Of a DNA stretch of 64,000 bases, positions 1-10,751 are shown one piece after another (position 1 is the first letter of the stretch; each line of letters opens with the position of its first letter). Made by a program: the position numbers and the translations under genes. This DNA is from Symbiodinium natans (lineage: Eukaryota > Sar > Dinophyceae > Suessiales > Symbiodiniaceae). The stretch is taken from contig CAJNDS010001668.1 in NCBI GenBank assembly GCA_905221605.1, positions 918,276-982,275 on the forward strand. Direction: 5' to 3'. The notes beneath the pieces were generated by a model, which saw only the letters and a list, made by a program, of their open reading frames with translations, was not told the DNA's origin and made no database searches.

Positions 1-35
1 AGACGAAACCTGCGGCCCCCAATAGCAAGCCATTG

Positions 36-166
36 CCTTTAGTGTTTAGGGTTTATAGGGTTTAGGGTTTAGAGTTTATAAGGGTTCAGGGTTTAGGGTT
101 TAGAGTTTATAAGGGTTCAGGGTTTAGGGTTTAGAGTTTAGAGTTTAGGGTTTAGAGTTTAGGGCG
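36..166 (+). repeat. TTTAGGG tract
   Basis: Imperfect TTTAGGG repeats with TTTAGAG and TTCAGGG variants. It faces away from the left edge, as an intron 5' arm would. Confidence 0.9.
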
Positions 167-224
167 GAGACCCAAGAAAGCTTAAGCAACTCCCAACATC
201 ACGGCCCTCGGCTGGCGCCCTCAG

Positions 225-255
225 GGCTACAGCAGTGGCTGGGGCGGAGGCAAAG
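225..255 (+). CDS. Candidate exon, Gly-rich
   Basis: A pyrimidine-rich acceptor (CCCTCAG|G) precedes an open stretch reading GYSSGWGGGK, followed by a possible GA donor. The glycine-rich composition matches the terminal exon at 2061-2122, so both may belong to one protein, perhaps RNA-binding. Too short to be sure. Confidence 0.35.
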
Positions 256-401
256 GAGGCGCTTTCTGTTACGACATGCATACTTCTGTTTGTTCTTTGT
301 TCGGTTCTTCAAGGGACTAAAGGAGGGACCCTTATGAGGGGCCTTAGGGGTTCTTTAGGGGTTGTTTAGGGGCTGCTTAGGTATACAGGGACTATGTAAG
401 A

Positions 402-419
402 CATATATATATATATATA
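402..419. repeat. (TA)n microsatellite
   Basis: About nine TA units in an otherwise exon-free stretch (260-1340) that holds scattered TTTAGGG-like words and nothing else I can name. Confidence 0.9.
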
Positions 420-1347
420 GGGGTTATTTTGGGAATACGATTAATCTGTAAGTCTGTTCTTCTTGGTTGTTCGACGGTACTGCTAAATGCTGATTAATCT
501 GATCCTCCGGAAGTGTGGTATTTGTCCTTATTGAGCGGGCGCATATTGTCATGATCCTCCGGAATTTTGTTAAGGTTTTCCGGTCACCTAGTGGGGGCCG
601 GCAGTCAACATTTGGGAATACAGGGCTTAGAGTTCAGAATGAAAATTGTACGTAGATGCGGATGCGGATGCCTGAAACTTAAACATGCAGTTGTGAGTCA
701 GCACCTCGTTCGGATCTAGGGGCTATGGGTCCCTGAACCCTAAATAAACCCTAAACCCTCGACTCTACACCTTAAACCCTAAACCAAACCCTAACCCCAA
801 ACCCGAAGCCCTTATGGGGTTTCGGGCTCTTGGCAGGCTTCATGGGTCCTGGTGGAGGTGGATGCCGCCTGTCTGCAATGCATGTGGAGTTTGGGTTGGT
901 TTAGGGTCTGGGGTTTGAGGTTCAGGGTTTGGGGTTTAGGGTTTAGGATCTAGGGTAAACCCGAAACCCCAAACCCCAAGGCCCCAGACCCTCAACCCTG
1001 AAGCCTGGGTTCAACAGGACGTCGAGGGGGTGGGCTCCCACAGAAGCCTCCCCCAGAATTAGGATTTAGGATTTAAGGGTTCAGGGTTTGGGGCATAAGA
1101 AAGCAAAAATCAGGAAGGTTAGTGCGGGAGCCTTCAGGGCCCTGAACCCTGAACCCTAAACTCTAGCTACAAGGGTCCTACTGAAAACTGAAAAGCCGGG
1201 CAGAGTGTGGGGGCTGAGGGCTTAGGGTCCGATACTCCGGCTCTCCACGCTGAGGTAAGGGTGGAATGCCGACACCTGGCTCGCACTTCAGGAGTTTAGG
1301 GTTATCTTTCCACATCTGCTTCTTGAGGGGCTCAACTTTGGGTGCAG

Positions 1348-1435
1348 GGCGTCAAGGGTTCGAGCCCCGCGGGGTTATTGGCTGCTCTAGGTCATTCTGA
1401 AACCCACAAAGTTCAGCTCCTTAGCCGCGAAGCTT
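1348..1435 (+). CDS. Candidate exon
   Basis: After a GGTGCAG|G acceptor the plus strand stays open for about 34 codons with natural composition (LLAALGHSETHKVQLL, then REALKALL) before an in-frame TAA. The donor is not clear; GTTCAG at 1411 or a GC near 1439 are options. No family recognised. Confidence 0.5.
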
Positions 1436-2060
1436 TAAAAGCGTTACTTATATAATCCATAAGGATCGGCGAAAGAAGGAACCCGGCAAGGAACCCCACA
1501 TATCTCAAGTGCATTCTCTAATGAAAGGGTGGTAGGCTCGCTGGATACACAGAGCTTTCTCCTCAAACCCTACACCCTGGACCCTTTCACTCTCATAAGA
1601 GAGTAGGACTTCTCGGTGTGCAGGATCGAGTTCGTCTTTCTTACGGTTATGGGCTTCGCCTTTTTAGGGCTTCGGGGATCTTCGGTTTTGGGGGTTTTAG
1701 GGCTTGAGGGTTTAGCTTGCAGGCTTAACTTGACGAGGCACAGATTCCACGCCAGACCCCAGAAGTCCCCCGAGGGGGCAAGCCCTGAAGCTCTCAAGAG
1801 CTGCAGAATTCCACCATACCCCCCCATGTGTCAGAGGCCTGCCGACCAACGTTCGGGGTTCGGTCAGAAGAGTTCTGGACCGTTTCTGGGGTTCATGTCA
1901 TCGCGTTTCGTACAGTTGGGTGCCATGCCAGAGATTCCTTTCAAGTCCTGGAATACGTCCTAGATCGTAATGTGAATTATTATTTCATGTTGAGCAATGT
2001 TGGGGAGATACTGCGCCCACATAGCCAGGTCAGGCCTCCCCCCCTCCCGCGCCGGCACAG

Positions 2061-2122
2061 AACCTGTTCAAAGGCCAGGCAAGGGAAAGTTCAACAACTT
2101 CGGCAAGGGCTTCGGCAAGTGA
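2061..2122 (+). CDS. Terminal exon with stop codon, Gly/Lys-rich C-terminus
   Basis: A long pyrimidine tract (CCCCCCCTCCCGCGCCGGCACAG) precedes AA plus in-frame codons reading PVQRPGKGKFNNFGKGFGK and then TGA. The repetitive GKG/FGKG ending is typical of glycine-rich nucleic-acid-binding proteins. The reading with the most G/C-ending codons is this one, not the longer ATG ORF in another frame. It marks the 3' end of a gene whose earlier exons may include 225-255 and 1348-1435. Confidence 0.6.
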
Positions 2123-2510
2123 GCGCGCTTGGATGTGGGCTCTCTTAAGACCCTTTAACGCAAACCCTCCAAACCCCAAGACCACCCTTGAAGGAGTTTG
2201 AACTGCACAGCAGGTCCTTCATTAGGTGCTAGAGCTTGATGCAATGTGCAAAGCTTAAGAAACCTCAGCCCCTCAACCCCTTAGTATTCTAATCTAGGGT
2301 CTTGCACATGATCTACCATTGAGCCAGCGGAAGCATAACCCCCCCTGTGCGTAGATTGTGAGTCCAGAGCTGTTGAGTGGGGTTTGGGGATTGGGGTCTA
2401 GGTTTTGAAGGGTTTTCGGGTTTGGGGGTCTGGGGGTTTGCGGTTTCGGCTAGGCTCGTCATGTAGACAGGGATCCCCTCCCGGAAGCCGTACAATCCAA
2501 GTGTGCAGAG

Positions 2511-2610
2511 CCTGCACTCCAAGCCGGCAAGTGCCTGCTGAAATTGGCTTCGCGTACCGACGCGCATGGAGCCGCGAGGAAGGAGCCAAAAGGGCGCGCA
2601 GCTTTAGAAG
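2511..2610 (+). CDS. Candidate exon ending at a telomeric donor
   Basis: GCAGAG|CCT opens a 33-codon stretch (LQAGKCLLKLASRTDAHG, then AARKEPKGRAALE) that ends in phase 1 at a GT donor, GTTTAAGGG, which runs straight into the TTTAGGG tract. The next gene seems to begin around here, after the stop at 2122. Confidence 0.6.
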
Positions 2611-2690
2611 GTTTAAGGGTTTAGGGTTTAGGATTTAGGGTTTAGGGTTTAGGGTTAGGGCTTAGGGTTTAGGATTTAGGGTTTAGGTGC
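2611..2690 (+). repeat. TTTAGGG tract, intron 5' arm
   Basis: TTTAGGG repeats with TTTAGGA variants begin at the proposed donor of the exon at 2511-2610. Confidence 0.85.
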
Positions 2691-3124
2691 ACAAAGTCTC
2701 CCAGGTATTGGAGGCGCACTCTAGGCAGGTTGGGGCTCAATGTTCTTAGGATGGTGTGAGGAGTATCTGGACACGTAGGACTTCGACTAGCATGGCTAAG
2801 CAACCTTTATTAAAGAGAACGCTCTAGGCGGTCCATCCTCAGCTAAGCCGCTTGAACCCATGGAATGGGGGGGAGTTTACTTGAAGGTTCATGGGACTTG
2901 CTAAGAGGCTAAGCAAACTTGGGGCTAGTGACTTATTGAGGTCCTATGAAGGGCCCCTCGACCCAAGCCCTACAGCGACCTGTACAGTCTTTCTCCTGTC
3001 GCCGAAGTTGCCGGAATTGGGGAGGGCCTAGGGTTTGGGTTTAGGGTTGAGTGCCGGGGGCCCTAAGCCCTAAAACCTGAACCTGACGGTCCAAATCCCT
3101 CGCCTTTACAAAAATGTAATCCAG

Positions 3125-3239
3125 AAGCACATGCCCATGCCTGTAAAAGAAGCAAAAACAGCGGAGCCTTCTGAGGCCCTGCAGCAGCCTACCTGCCCAC
3201 TTCCAAGACCTGATGGAGGCTCCTGGCATCTTTTGAGGG
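3125..3239 (+). CDS. Candidate exon
   Basis: ATCCAG|AAG opens 38 codons including MPMPVKEAKTAEPSEAL and QQPTCPLPRPDGGSWHLL, ending in phase 1 at a GTTAGGG donor that begins a repeat tract (3240-3310). Acidic/Pro-rich; no family recognised. Confidence 0.55.
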
Positions 3240-3589
3240 GTTAGGGCTTAGGGTTTAGGGGTTAGGGGTTAGGGTGTAGGGGTTAGGGTTTAGGGTTTGG
3301 GGTGTAGGGGTTTCGAAATGTGTGCGTTCAAGCATCATGTCTGTTTTGCAGGTATTGCAACATGTATTTCCTGTATTCCTGTGCTGGAATATTCGGTAAT
3401 AAACTACATTCACGCTTAGCTTGGTGGCGAAGCTATCTTTGAAACCTTTAAGCCTCGTTGCCAACTTTGGAACCTTTAGAGGTCTAGAACTTGTGGATTG
3501 GATGGGTGCAGGGGGTTTAGGAGTTAAGGCATACCCCCACTCGGATAAGCTTGAACGGCCCTTTTGAGAGTGTCTGTACGTACTTACCC

Positions 3590-3631
3590 TAAAACCTAAA
3601 CCCTAAACCCTAAACCCTAAACCCTAAACCC
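3590..3631 (-). repeat. CCCTAAA tract, intron 3' arm
   Basis: Six CCCTAAA copies end 27 bp before the exon at 3658. With the TTTAGGG tract after it (3738-3830), this exon sits in the CCCTAAA - core - TTTAGGG arrangement. Confidence 0.9.
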
Positions 3632-3657
3632 CCATCATCCTTGAGCTTGCTAAGTAG

Positions 3658-3717
3658 TCCCCTGGGCGGTTCGGAACCGCTGCAATTCCGACAAACTTGT
3701 CGGGGTCTGTGTCGCAG
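3658..3717 (+). CDS. Candidate exon (20 codons)
   Basis: TAAGTAG|TCC to TCGCAG|GT encloses 60 open bases (SPGRFGTAAIPTNLSG, SVSQ), phase 0 to 0 with a canonical GT donor. The acceptor lacks the usual following G. Confidence 0.5.
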
Positions 3718-3737
3718 GTAGATACTGCGGAAATGGG

Positions 3738-3830
3738 GGTTTAGGGTTTAGGGTTTAGGGTTTAGGGTTTAGGGTTTAGGGTTTAGGGTTTAGGGTTGTA
3801 GGTTGTAGGGTTTAGGGTGTAGGGCTTAGG
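3738..3830 (+). repeat. TTTAGGG tract, intron 5' arm
   Basis: About nine perfect TTTAGGG units followed by TTGTAGG and TGTAGGG variants, starting 20 bp after the proposed donor. Confidence 0.95.
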
Positions 3831-3873
3831 TTTAAGGTTCAGGGTTTCGGTATTTTGGGGTTTAGCCTCGCAG

Positions 3874-3922
3874 CTCTTCTTCGAGGTGGCCGCCGAGCTC
3901 GAGGCGCGCACGGCGAAGCGAG
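3874..3922 (+). CDS. Candidate exon
   Basis: CCTCGCAG|CTC to AAGCGAG|GC reads LFFEVAAELEARTAKR, 16 codons plus one base. Fifteen of the 16 third positions are G or C, strong coding bias. The GC donor is the dinoflagellate type. Likely helical segment; no family recognised. Confidence 0.6.
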
Positions 3923-4639
3923 GCAGCACTACCCCGTCCAAGCGGCGTGCCTGGGTCCATCACTGGACGGTTTAGGGTTTAGGGTTTAGGGTTTATGGTT
4001 TAGGGTAGTTACAACCCTGATCTATAGCCCCGTTTAGAATTCTTTTGCATTTCTACCATTATTTGTGTAAAACTCAAGGAACGATTGAGAGTATTCGGTT
4101 TATTCAGGTTCGAAGTGGAGGAGAGTGATCCTTGAACGTGCAAAACCCCGCACTCGTTGGGTTCTTAAAAACGCGTCTGTCCTATATAGGGCCTGAGACC
4201 AAGAACTCTTGGAAACCGCAAAGACAAGGACCTTACTTGGTCTAGGAAGATGGCTCTAGTGTGACCAGGTGGCTTAATGTAGGTGTTGGAGTTCTGCTTG
4301 GAGCTTCCTGGGTAGTAATAGCCAGGGTTGAACTTGTATCTACCCACCTTCAAGTTGGGTAGAGCCACGTGGAGACCAGATGTACTTCATCCGCATGAGG
4401 GTAGGCCTACCCACACCAAACCCTAGTTATGCATCCTGTACTGTACCCCAAACCCCCTACCCCAAGCCCAACAACCCACCAACCCCCGTAAACCTACAAC
4501 CCCGAAGCCCTCAACGGAGTTTTTTGGGGATTTTAATGGCTTTGTGGCCAGGTTGTAATTCAAGGGTTGAGGGCTTGAGCGTTTCTAGCGCCGGAAGCGG
4601 TGAGGATCGTTCGCCTTCGCGCTAGGTGCTAAGCCGAAG

Positions 4640-4690
4640 GCGCCCGCCTCGCCACAGAGCTGCTTCACGCCGAGGAACCCCTTGGGGAGG
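4640..4690 (+). CDS. Candidate exon
   Basis: CCGAAG|G acceptor, GC donor after GGGAGG, 17 codons in phase 0 (APASPQSCFTPRNPLGR) with G/C-ending bias. The flanks 3923-4639 hold a short TTTAGGG tract (3968-4006) and scattered repeat words. Confidence 0.45.
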
Positions 4691-5080
4691 GCGAGTGTTG
4701 TGTTTGAGGTTGGGGGGTTAGACGCGGCTTGGGGGTTAGGGTTTGGGTGCGTTTTGGGTTCTTCCGACTAGATGGATGCCAGGCTTGTCAGTGGCTGTTG
4801 GGGGGGCGGGCGGGGGGGGGGTTGGGGGGGGATTCTACGGTACGGCCCGAAAGCTCCTAAGTCCTGAGCCAAACGACCACAATCCCCCCGAAGCCTGAGT
4901 CATTAAGTTTGCCAAGCCCTGGTTCTTACATCCTAACTACTCAACTTAATCTCGAAACCCATATTCTTAAACCCTAAATCCTAAACCCTCAGCCCTAAAC
5001 CCTAAGCATCAAATCCCTACTCCTTAAACCGTAAAGCCCCCCTAGATCCCAAAATCTTCAAACCCTCCCATGAGTTGCAG

Positions 5081-5152
5081 CCTCAAGGAAACCGCGACGC
5101 TGGGCACCGCAGCAAAGCTGCCGCCCAGCAAATTCTGGCAGAATACTGGAGG
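5081..5152 (+). CDS. Candidate exon (24 codons)
   Basis: GTTGCAG|CCT to TGGAGG|GC. Reads PQGNRDAGHRSKAAAQ then QILAEYWR, phase 0 to 0 with a GC donor. The tail is helix-like. Confidence 0.55.
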
Positions 5153-5469
5153 GCTTCCCTATAGACCATTTTTTGACGGTATGGTTTAGGGTTTTGGCTT
5201 TGGGGCCTCAAACCCTAGGTTTTTTGCACATGTCACATGTCCTATTTCTAAGCATGCAACGTGGCATGCGATCTTCCTGTTGAGAACCCATGCTTTCCAG
5301 GGCGGACATGTGACAGAATACCGTGTCGAAAGCGTCAGATCATGAGCGGAGGGGTGACAAAGACTAAGAACATATGGGAGACAGTACTGGACAACAACAA
5401 ATCAAGCAGTCAATCAGGCACAACTACATCCAGCACAGCAGCCCAGTCCCCGAATGCCCCCGACCCAGA

Positions 5470-5638
5470 CCCTAATTAAACCCTAAACCCTAAACCCTAA
5501 ACCCTAAACCCTAAACCCTAAACCCTAAACCCTAAACCCTAAACCCTAAACCCTAAACCCTAAACCCTAAACCCTAAACCCTAAACCCTAAACCCTAAAC
5601 CCTAAACCCTAAACCCTAAACCCTAAACCCTAAACCCT
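5470..5638 (-). repeat. Long perfect CCCTAAA array
   Basis: About 24 nearly perfect CCCTAAA copies, one of the longest homogeneous arrays in the window, in an exon-poor stretch (5153-6940). Confidence 0.97.
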
Positions 5639-5713
5639 ACTCACTTAATTCTGAATTGGAATCCGTTTAGTCGCCAAGTGTCTCGCTTCGTGACAGCCCG
5701 CATGACCGATTGC

Positions 5714-5829
5714 ATAAACCCCAAACCCCAAACCCCAAACCCCAAACCCCAAACCCCAAACCCTAAACCCTAAACCCTAAACCCTAAACCCTAAACCCTA
5801 AACACTAAACCCTAAACCCTAAACCCTAA
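5714..5829 (-). repeat. CCCCAAA array passing into CCCTAAA
   Basis: Six CCCCAAA units followed by about nine CCCTAAA units: two variants homogenised in adjacent blocks. Confidence 0.95.
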
Positions 5830-6039
5830 GAAAGTGGGGAGACTGAAGAAGCAACCTCAGGAGGGCCAAGAAAAAATGGACAACAACATGTTTGGGGGGT
5901 GGAAACAGCAACCTCGGGTGTCAAAAGACGCAAGGGTGGGCATCTAACCCTAAACCCTAAACCCTAAACCCTAAACCCTAAACCCTAAACCCTAAACCCT
6001 AAACCCTAAACCCTAAACCCCAAACCCCTAAACCCTAAG

Positions 6040-6904
6040 CAGGTCCGATTTCTACCCCTTTCCCCCCCCCCCAATCCCCCCAGCTGTACCTTGCGCATGC
6101 CAAAATTGGCGGCCCTTCAAGCTCGAGTTTTTTGTTGCTTCCGGACTTCCCTCAACCCTAAGCCCTAAGCCTTCGACCCGGAACCCTAGATAAACCCCTA
6201 AACCCTAATTAATCCCTGAACCCTAAACTTACTTCGGCGTCTGGGCTAGACAAGCGGCACCCTAAACCCTTATACCCCAATCATACCATGAACCCTAAAA
6301 CCCTAATTCAACCCTAAAACCCTAAAACCCTAAAACCCTAAAACCCTAAAACCCTAAACCCTAAAACCCTAAAACCCTAAACCCTAAAACCCTAAACCCT
6401 AAACCCTAAATCCCTAAAACCCTAAACCCTAAACCCTAAACCCTAAACCCTAAACCCTAAACCCTAAACCCTAAACCCCTAAACCCTAAGCAGGTCCGAT
6501 TTCTACCCCTTTCCCCCCCCCCAATCCCCCCAGCTGTACCTTGCGCATGCCAAAATTGGCGGCCCTTCAAGCTCGAGTTTTTTGTTGCTTCCGGACTTCC
6601 CTCAACCCTAAGCCCTAAGCCTTCGACCCGGAACCCTAGATAAACCCCTACACCCTAATTAATCCCTGAACCCTAAACTTACTTCGGCGTCTGGGCTAGA
6701 CAAGCGGCACCCTAAACCCTTATACCCCAATCATACCATGAACCCTAAAACCCTAATTCAACCCTAAAACCCTAAAACCCTAAAACCCTAAAACCCTAAA
6801 ACCCTAAACCCTAAACCCTAAACCCTAAACCCTAAACCCTAAACCCCTAAAACCCTAAACCCTAAACCCTAAACCCCTAAACCCTAAACCCTAAACCCTA
6901 AACT
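6040..6904. repeat. 451-bp tandem duplication inside CCCTAAA repeats
   Basis: A segment starting CAGGTCCGATTTC at 6040 recurs at 6491 with poly-C length change and a rare substitution (for example CCCTAAACCC versus CCCTACACCC). Each copy contains the same unique stretch plus CCCTAAA and CCCTAAAA runs. Near identity implies a recent event. No exon is evident in either copy. Confidence 0.9.
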
Positions 6905-6941
6905 TACTTATCGGCCGGACAAGCGGCTTTCTTCACCCCAG

Positions 6942-6979
6942 GCACCTGCCGCCGCCGACACTTCCGGAAAGCGCCCGAG
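6942..6979 (+). CDS. Candidate exon, Ala/Pro-rich
   Basis: A pyrimidine-rich acceptor (TTCTTCACCCCAG|G) leads into APAAADTSGKRP with CCCTAAA repeats to the left and TTTAGGG to the right. The donor is unclear (GC at 6971 is possible). Confidence 0.4.
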
Positions 6980-7049
6980 TCCCAGCCCACTCCCTAAACC
7001 TGAAGCCCTTGGGTTCATAGGGTTTAGGGCTTAGGGTTTAGGGTTTAGA

Positions 7050-7118
7050 GTGTAGGGTTTTGGGTTTTGGGTTTTGGGTCTTGGGTTTTGGGTTTTGGGT
7101 TTTGGGTTTTGGGTTTAC
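7050..7118 (+). repeat. TTTTGGG variant array
   Basis: About nine TTTTGGG units embedded in TTTAGGG sequence; a one-base variant spread through a block. Confidence 0.9.
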
Positions 7119-7248
7119 GCGGTTTAGGGTTTAGGGCTAGTAGAGTAAACGCAAATCCCTAAACCCTGAACTTGGGGTGGGTTTGGCGTGGGGCACTGGA
7201 AATCGGAGTTTGGGGGTTGGGCGGAAAGGGTTTAATTAGGAATTTAGG

Positions 7249-7352
7249 TTGGGATGTTCCCTGTATACTAACAGTCCTGAGTAGGGATTGTAGTACCCCC
7301 TAATACAATCTTTTTTTTGGACTGTAAGCCCTGTAAGTATTCAGCGGAACAT
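7249..7352. mobile_element. Hairpin element, family A (MITE-like)
   Basis: Terminal inverted repeats GGGATGTTCC and GGAACATCCC, with inner pairing of CTAACAGTCC to GGACTGT. About 100 bp, no ORF. Related copies lie at 35705, 36308, 44163, 63223, 63371 and 63858. Confidence 0.8.
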
Positions 7353-7454
7353 CCCAAGATTTAGCGGTTGACGCCAGTGGATGTGACAGCTTTGCTCCCA
7401 CCCTGTATGTCTGCTGGTCATGCGCGAGGTTCAGTTTCAACCGCCCCACCGGCT

Positions 7455-7560
7455 AAACCCTAAACCCTAAACCCTAAACCCTGAACCCTGACCCCTGAAC
7501 CCTAAACCTAAACCCTAAACCCTAAACCCTAAACCCTAAACCCTAAACCCTAAACCCGAA
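7455..7560 (-). repeat. CCCTAAA tract, intron 3' arm
   Basis: CCCTAAA copies with CCCTGAA variants, ending about 30 bp before a possible 7-codon exon at 7592-7612 (VLRRDSE, AG|GTC to GAG|GC). That micro-exon is too short to call alone. Confidence 0.85.
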
Positions 7561-7619
7561 ACTAAACCCTTGAACACTGAATTCTGATCAGGTCTTGCGC
7601 CGAGACTCTGAGGCGAGAG

Positions 7620-8840
7620 CCTGAGAGTTGTCGCCTTTCGCTTCAGGGTTTGGAGGGGTTTGGGAAGTGTTTGTTTCATGTTTGTGTGCGTTTTGTCTTT
7701 TTCAGTGTGTCGGGAAGAAATTTGGGATTAATTGCGTTGCGTGGCCTTCTAACTTTCCACTTTCCTGTCTTTTTTTCTTCTGATGGGGTGGGGGTCGGGG
7801 GTGAGGGGGGGGGGGGTGGAGTCGGGGAAGAAATGCGTTTGCTCGGGCAGCATAGGGGGTTTAGGGTCTAAGTTGTTCGGCGTTTACGGGGTTTGGAGGT
7901 TTGGGGTTCGCTAGCAGACCGATGTTTCGCACGGTCTGACTCGGCGATATGCCATGTAAACAATCCCATTCTCCCGTTCCGTTTTTTGGCGAGGAATACC
8001 CAACAAAAGGTGCAATTTAGCTGTTTTTTCATGTTAAGGACGGTTAAGGCCCATTTGGACCCTTCGTTCGCTAAACCCTAAACCCTTTAGTAGGCAAGGA
8101 CATTGCACGTGGGGTTAGAAGTAAGGCGACTGTAGAGAATTGCTTCTAACCTCCTCTGGGGCACGTATTTGGGACATGTTCAACCAGGCAGCTTTCTGTG
8201 GAAGAGTCTGAAAAGAAGCTTGTGTCAACCCTTTGCGGAGGCTCATATAACTAGCAACTACCCCGCTGTGACTGTCCCTTAGGTTTCAACTACCCATGAG
8301 CCTTCAAGTGGGATTAAGGTTTGGGATTGATATGAGGTTTAGGGTTGGGTTTCGGGTTTCGGGTTTAGGGTTTCGGGTTTCGGGTTTAGAGTTTAAAATT
8401 TAAGGTTTAGGGTTTAGGTTCTTGGTTTGCCAACTAGTTGTATTTGGGGTTCTAAACCAGTTGGTGCACAACATAAGGCCAATTAGTGGTCGTGATGGGA
8501 ACCTTGAGTTTTTTTCGAGAAAGGAAGTCCCATGAAATCTCAAACTCGCATGCTATGCGGCAAGTAGGAAAACGCAACCTGTCGAAAACCCAGACTCTCA
8601 TGACCGCTGTTGGGAGCAGGACAAGGGGCAGATTTCAAGACCCTAAGCCCTTACACCTTCAACTCCTCTACTCACTACTGATTAATTAATTGCTTAAGAA
8701 CCCCGAAAACTTCCTTATTAAAGGTAATATAGGGATTACTATGTTTTATTCTTTTGGGGTTCTTAAGCAAATAGTAGCAAAGCGGAGCCTCCAAGCCTCC
8801 TAGCCTACTGAAGCCCCTCCAAACTTACCAACTCCAGTCT
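7620..8840. other. Exon-free stretch
   Basis: Low-complexity GT-rich sequence, a G-run near 7807, and TTTAGGG/TTTCGGG words at 8337-8420. The ORFs here show no coding bias. Confidence 0.5.
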
Positions 8841-8847
8841 CACCGAG

Positions 8848-8878
8848 GCACATGAACATCCGGCTGTGGAGGCAGAAG
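8848..8878 (+). CDS. Candidate exon
   Basis: CACCGAG|G then HMNIRLWRQK to AAG|GTAATG, a canonical-looking GT donor. All ten third positions are G or C in this frame against mostly A/T in the other open frame. Phase 1-base start, phase 0 end. Confidence 0.55.
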
Positions 8879-8942
8879 GTAATGGAGGCGGCGCAGGGTC
8901 TGTCGTTTACCAGGGGCGTGATGAGGTGTTTAAGCATTTTGT

Positions 8943-8966
8943 GGTGGGGGGGGGGGGGGGGGGGGC
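8943..8966 (+). repeat. Poly-G run
   Basis: A run of more than 20 G, able to form G-quadruplexes; similar runs occur near 26580, 27860, 33745 and 58760. Confidence 0.9.
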
Positions 8967-9307
8967 CAGCATCTGAGAAAGCATGGGTGTTGGATTGTTT
9001 TGGTTCCGCCTGGCCTGGAGCTCTCTCCCAGATTTCCGTCCCGACGAACCACAGTTCTAGTGCCGGAGCTCTTGTGTTGGCTGAGTCGTTGGTTTGTTTT
9101 TTCTAAGCTGGGGAGAGGCGCATGGGATATTCTTTCGTGTGAGGAGAACTATGACATGGGAAGACCGCTACGCCCTAGGTTTTAGGGTTTGGGGTTTGGG
9201 GTTTGGGGTTTGGGGTTTGGGGTTTGGGGTTTAGGGTTGAAGGGGTTTAGTTCAATTTTAGGTTTTAGGGGATAAACCCCAAACTTCTCTAAGCCTCCAA
9301 CTGGCAG

Positions 9308-9355
9308 GGTGAGATCTCTTCCGAGATTCGCAGCTTCCTGACGAGAAATCGGCAG
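9308..9355 (+). CDS. Candidate exon (16 codons)
   Basis: CTGGCAG|GGT to CGGCAG|GC, phase 0 to 0, reading GEISSEIRSFLTRNRQ. Both borders carry GGCAG|G, so the intron ends resemble each other. The residues look like a helix. Preceded by a TTTGGGG block (9186-9232). Confidence 0.6.
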
Positions 9356-10278
9356 GCCGGCATCGTAAACGGGACCTCAACCCATTATTGCAAGGAAGAA
9401 CCCTTAAAGTGATCATGAGAACCTGAAAGATAGGGAAGAATCCTGAGCTAAGGGCTCTTGGCAGTTTCGACGTTCGGTTGAGGGCATCTGCCTTTGCCCA
9501 GGGCAACGGACTGCACGGGCCGAGGGTTCATCGATCCGTTCCTGCTGGGTGGTGGGGGTTTCGAGTGTAAGGTTTACTTGCAGGTTCTGAGCAGCGAAGT
9601 ATAGCATCAGGCACCTTACATCCCCGTATGTAAGCCCTGTTTCTTTTTTGCGATTATATGTGGGCTCTCTAATTCCCTCTATACGGACCATTATGTAAAG
9701 TGTAGGGCTTCGGGTATTCAAGCCGATCCTTCGGGAAGGAAAAACCCCTCAAGTTTTACATGGCTTGGGGCCGCGAAGGCCGAAACCCCCCAGGTGTAAT
9801 CCCCCAAAACCTTGTGATTCATGACTCCTGAACTACTAGGTAGGCCTTTGGGACATTCTCATATTTTGCTTATTGGGTTTAAGAGGACAACATTGAAGAG
9901 CATTGTTCAGAAGGCAAAAGCCGTCCTAGACTCGTACCGTAAACCCTTCAAACCACAAACCCTGAAAACCCGAGACGACCCCTAACTCCTAAGCCCCCAT
10001 AGCCCCCCAACCCCAACCCTAGCCCTGCAAAGCCCTGAGCCCTAAGTTGTGTGCGCCTGCAGTATTCAAAGACTGACAGTAGTACTGGCAGCAAACATTT
10101 GTCAGGTAAGGTTCACACATCGTTCAAACCTTAACCTCTATATAACTTGCTGCCCCAATACCCTAATCCCCGCAACCCTATAACCCAAGAACTCTAAGAA
10201 CCGGAAGCTCCCTTCACCTTCGGCCGGGGAGCCGCTCAGTGGGGACAGATGCACATTAGAAACCCTAGACTCCCGGAG

Positions 10279-10338
10279 GTCACATCACTGCCGGAACTTC
10301 GGGATGCGCTGCACCTTGTCCTTACGAAATGGGGCTGG
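10279..10338 (+). CDS. Candidate exon, copy 1 of a duplicated pair
   Basis: CCGGAG|GTC to GGCTGG|GTAGGGTTTAGGG, 20 codons (VTSLPELRDALHLVLTKWGW). Compared with copy 2, three of the four substitutions are third-base synonymous (Thr, Leu, Val) and one changes His to Pro. That pattern supports past coding selection. A one-base G indel near the donor differs between copies. Confidence 0.6.
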
Positions 10339-10499
10339 GTAGGGTTTAGGGTTTAGGGTTTAAGGTTGAGGGTTTAGGGTTTAGGGTTAGGGTTTAGGGT
10401 TTAGGGTTTAGGGTTTAGGGTTTAAGGTTTAGGGTTTAGGGTTTAGGGTTTAGGAGTTAAATGGGTAACCTTCCATGTGGTACGCACAATCCTGTTTCT

Positions 10500-10610
10500 A
10501 ACTGTGGGACTTTAGACAGAGAATGGCACTAGTTCGTATATAAGGGCTATATAGGGGGGCACCCTTTTTAAGGCCCATACTAAGGCACCATGTAACTACC
10601 CTGAGACACA
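10500..10610. mobile_element. Hairpin-like element, family D
   Basis: Shares a TATATAAGG core, an A/G-rich centre and the ending TAACTACCCTGAGA with sequences at 17740 and 48880. No ORF. Confidence 0.5.
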
Positions 10611-10751
10611 GAATTCAGGCCTCATGGCCCCGGGTGCTGGAAAATTCTGGGTCGAAGGCCCCCTTGCGCAACTCAAAGGAAGAGTAAACTCCAGCCCCTC
10701 AACTCTGACCCTAGACCTTAACAGTTCCCAAACACCTCCAGAGATCCCCAG

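Noticed and set aside
36-166. True chromosome end at the left edge
   Set aside because: The tract is short, degenerate, oriented TTTAGGG into the window and one of dozens of internal tracts.
1348-1400. tRNA-like GGGTTCGAGCCCC
   Set aside because: Resembles a T-arm or B box but the stem fails after three pairs and no cloverleaf or A box is present.
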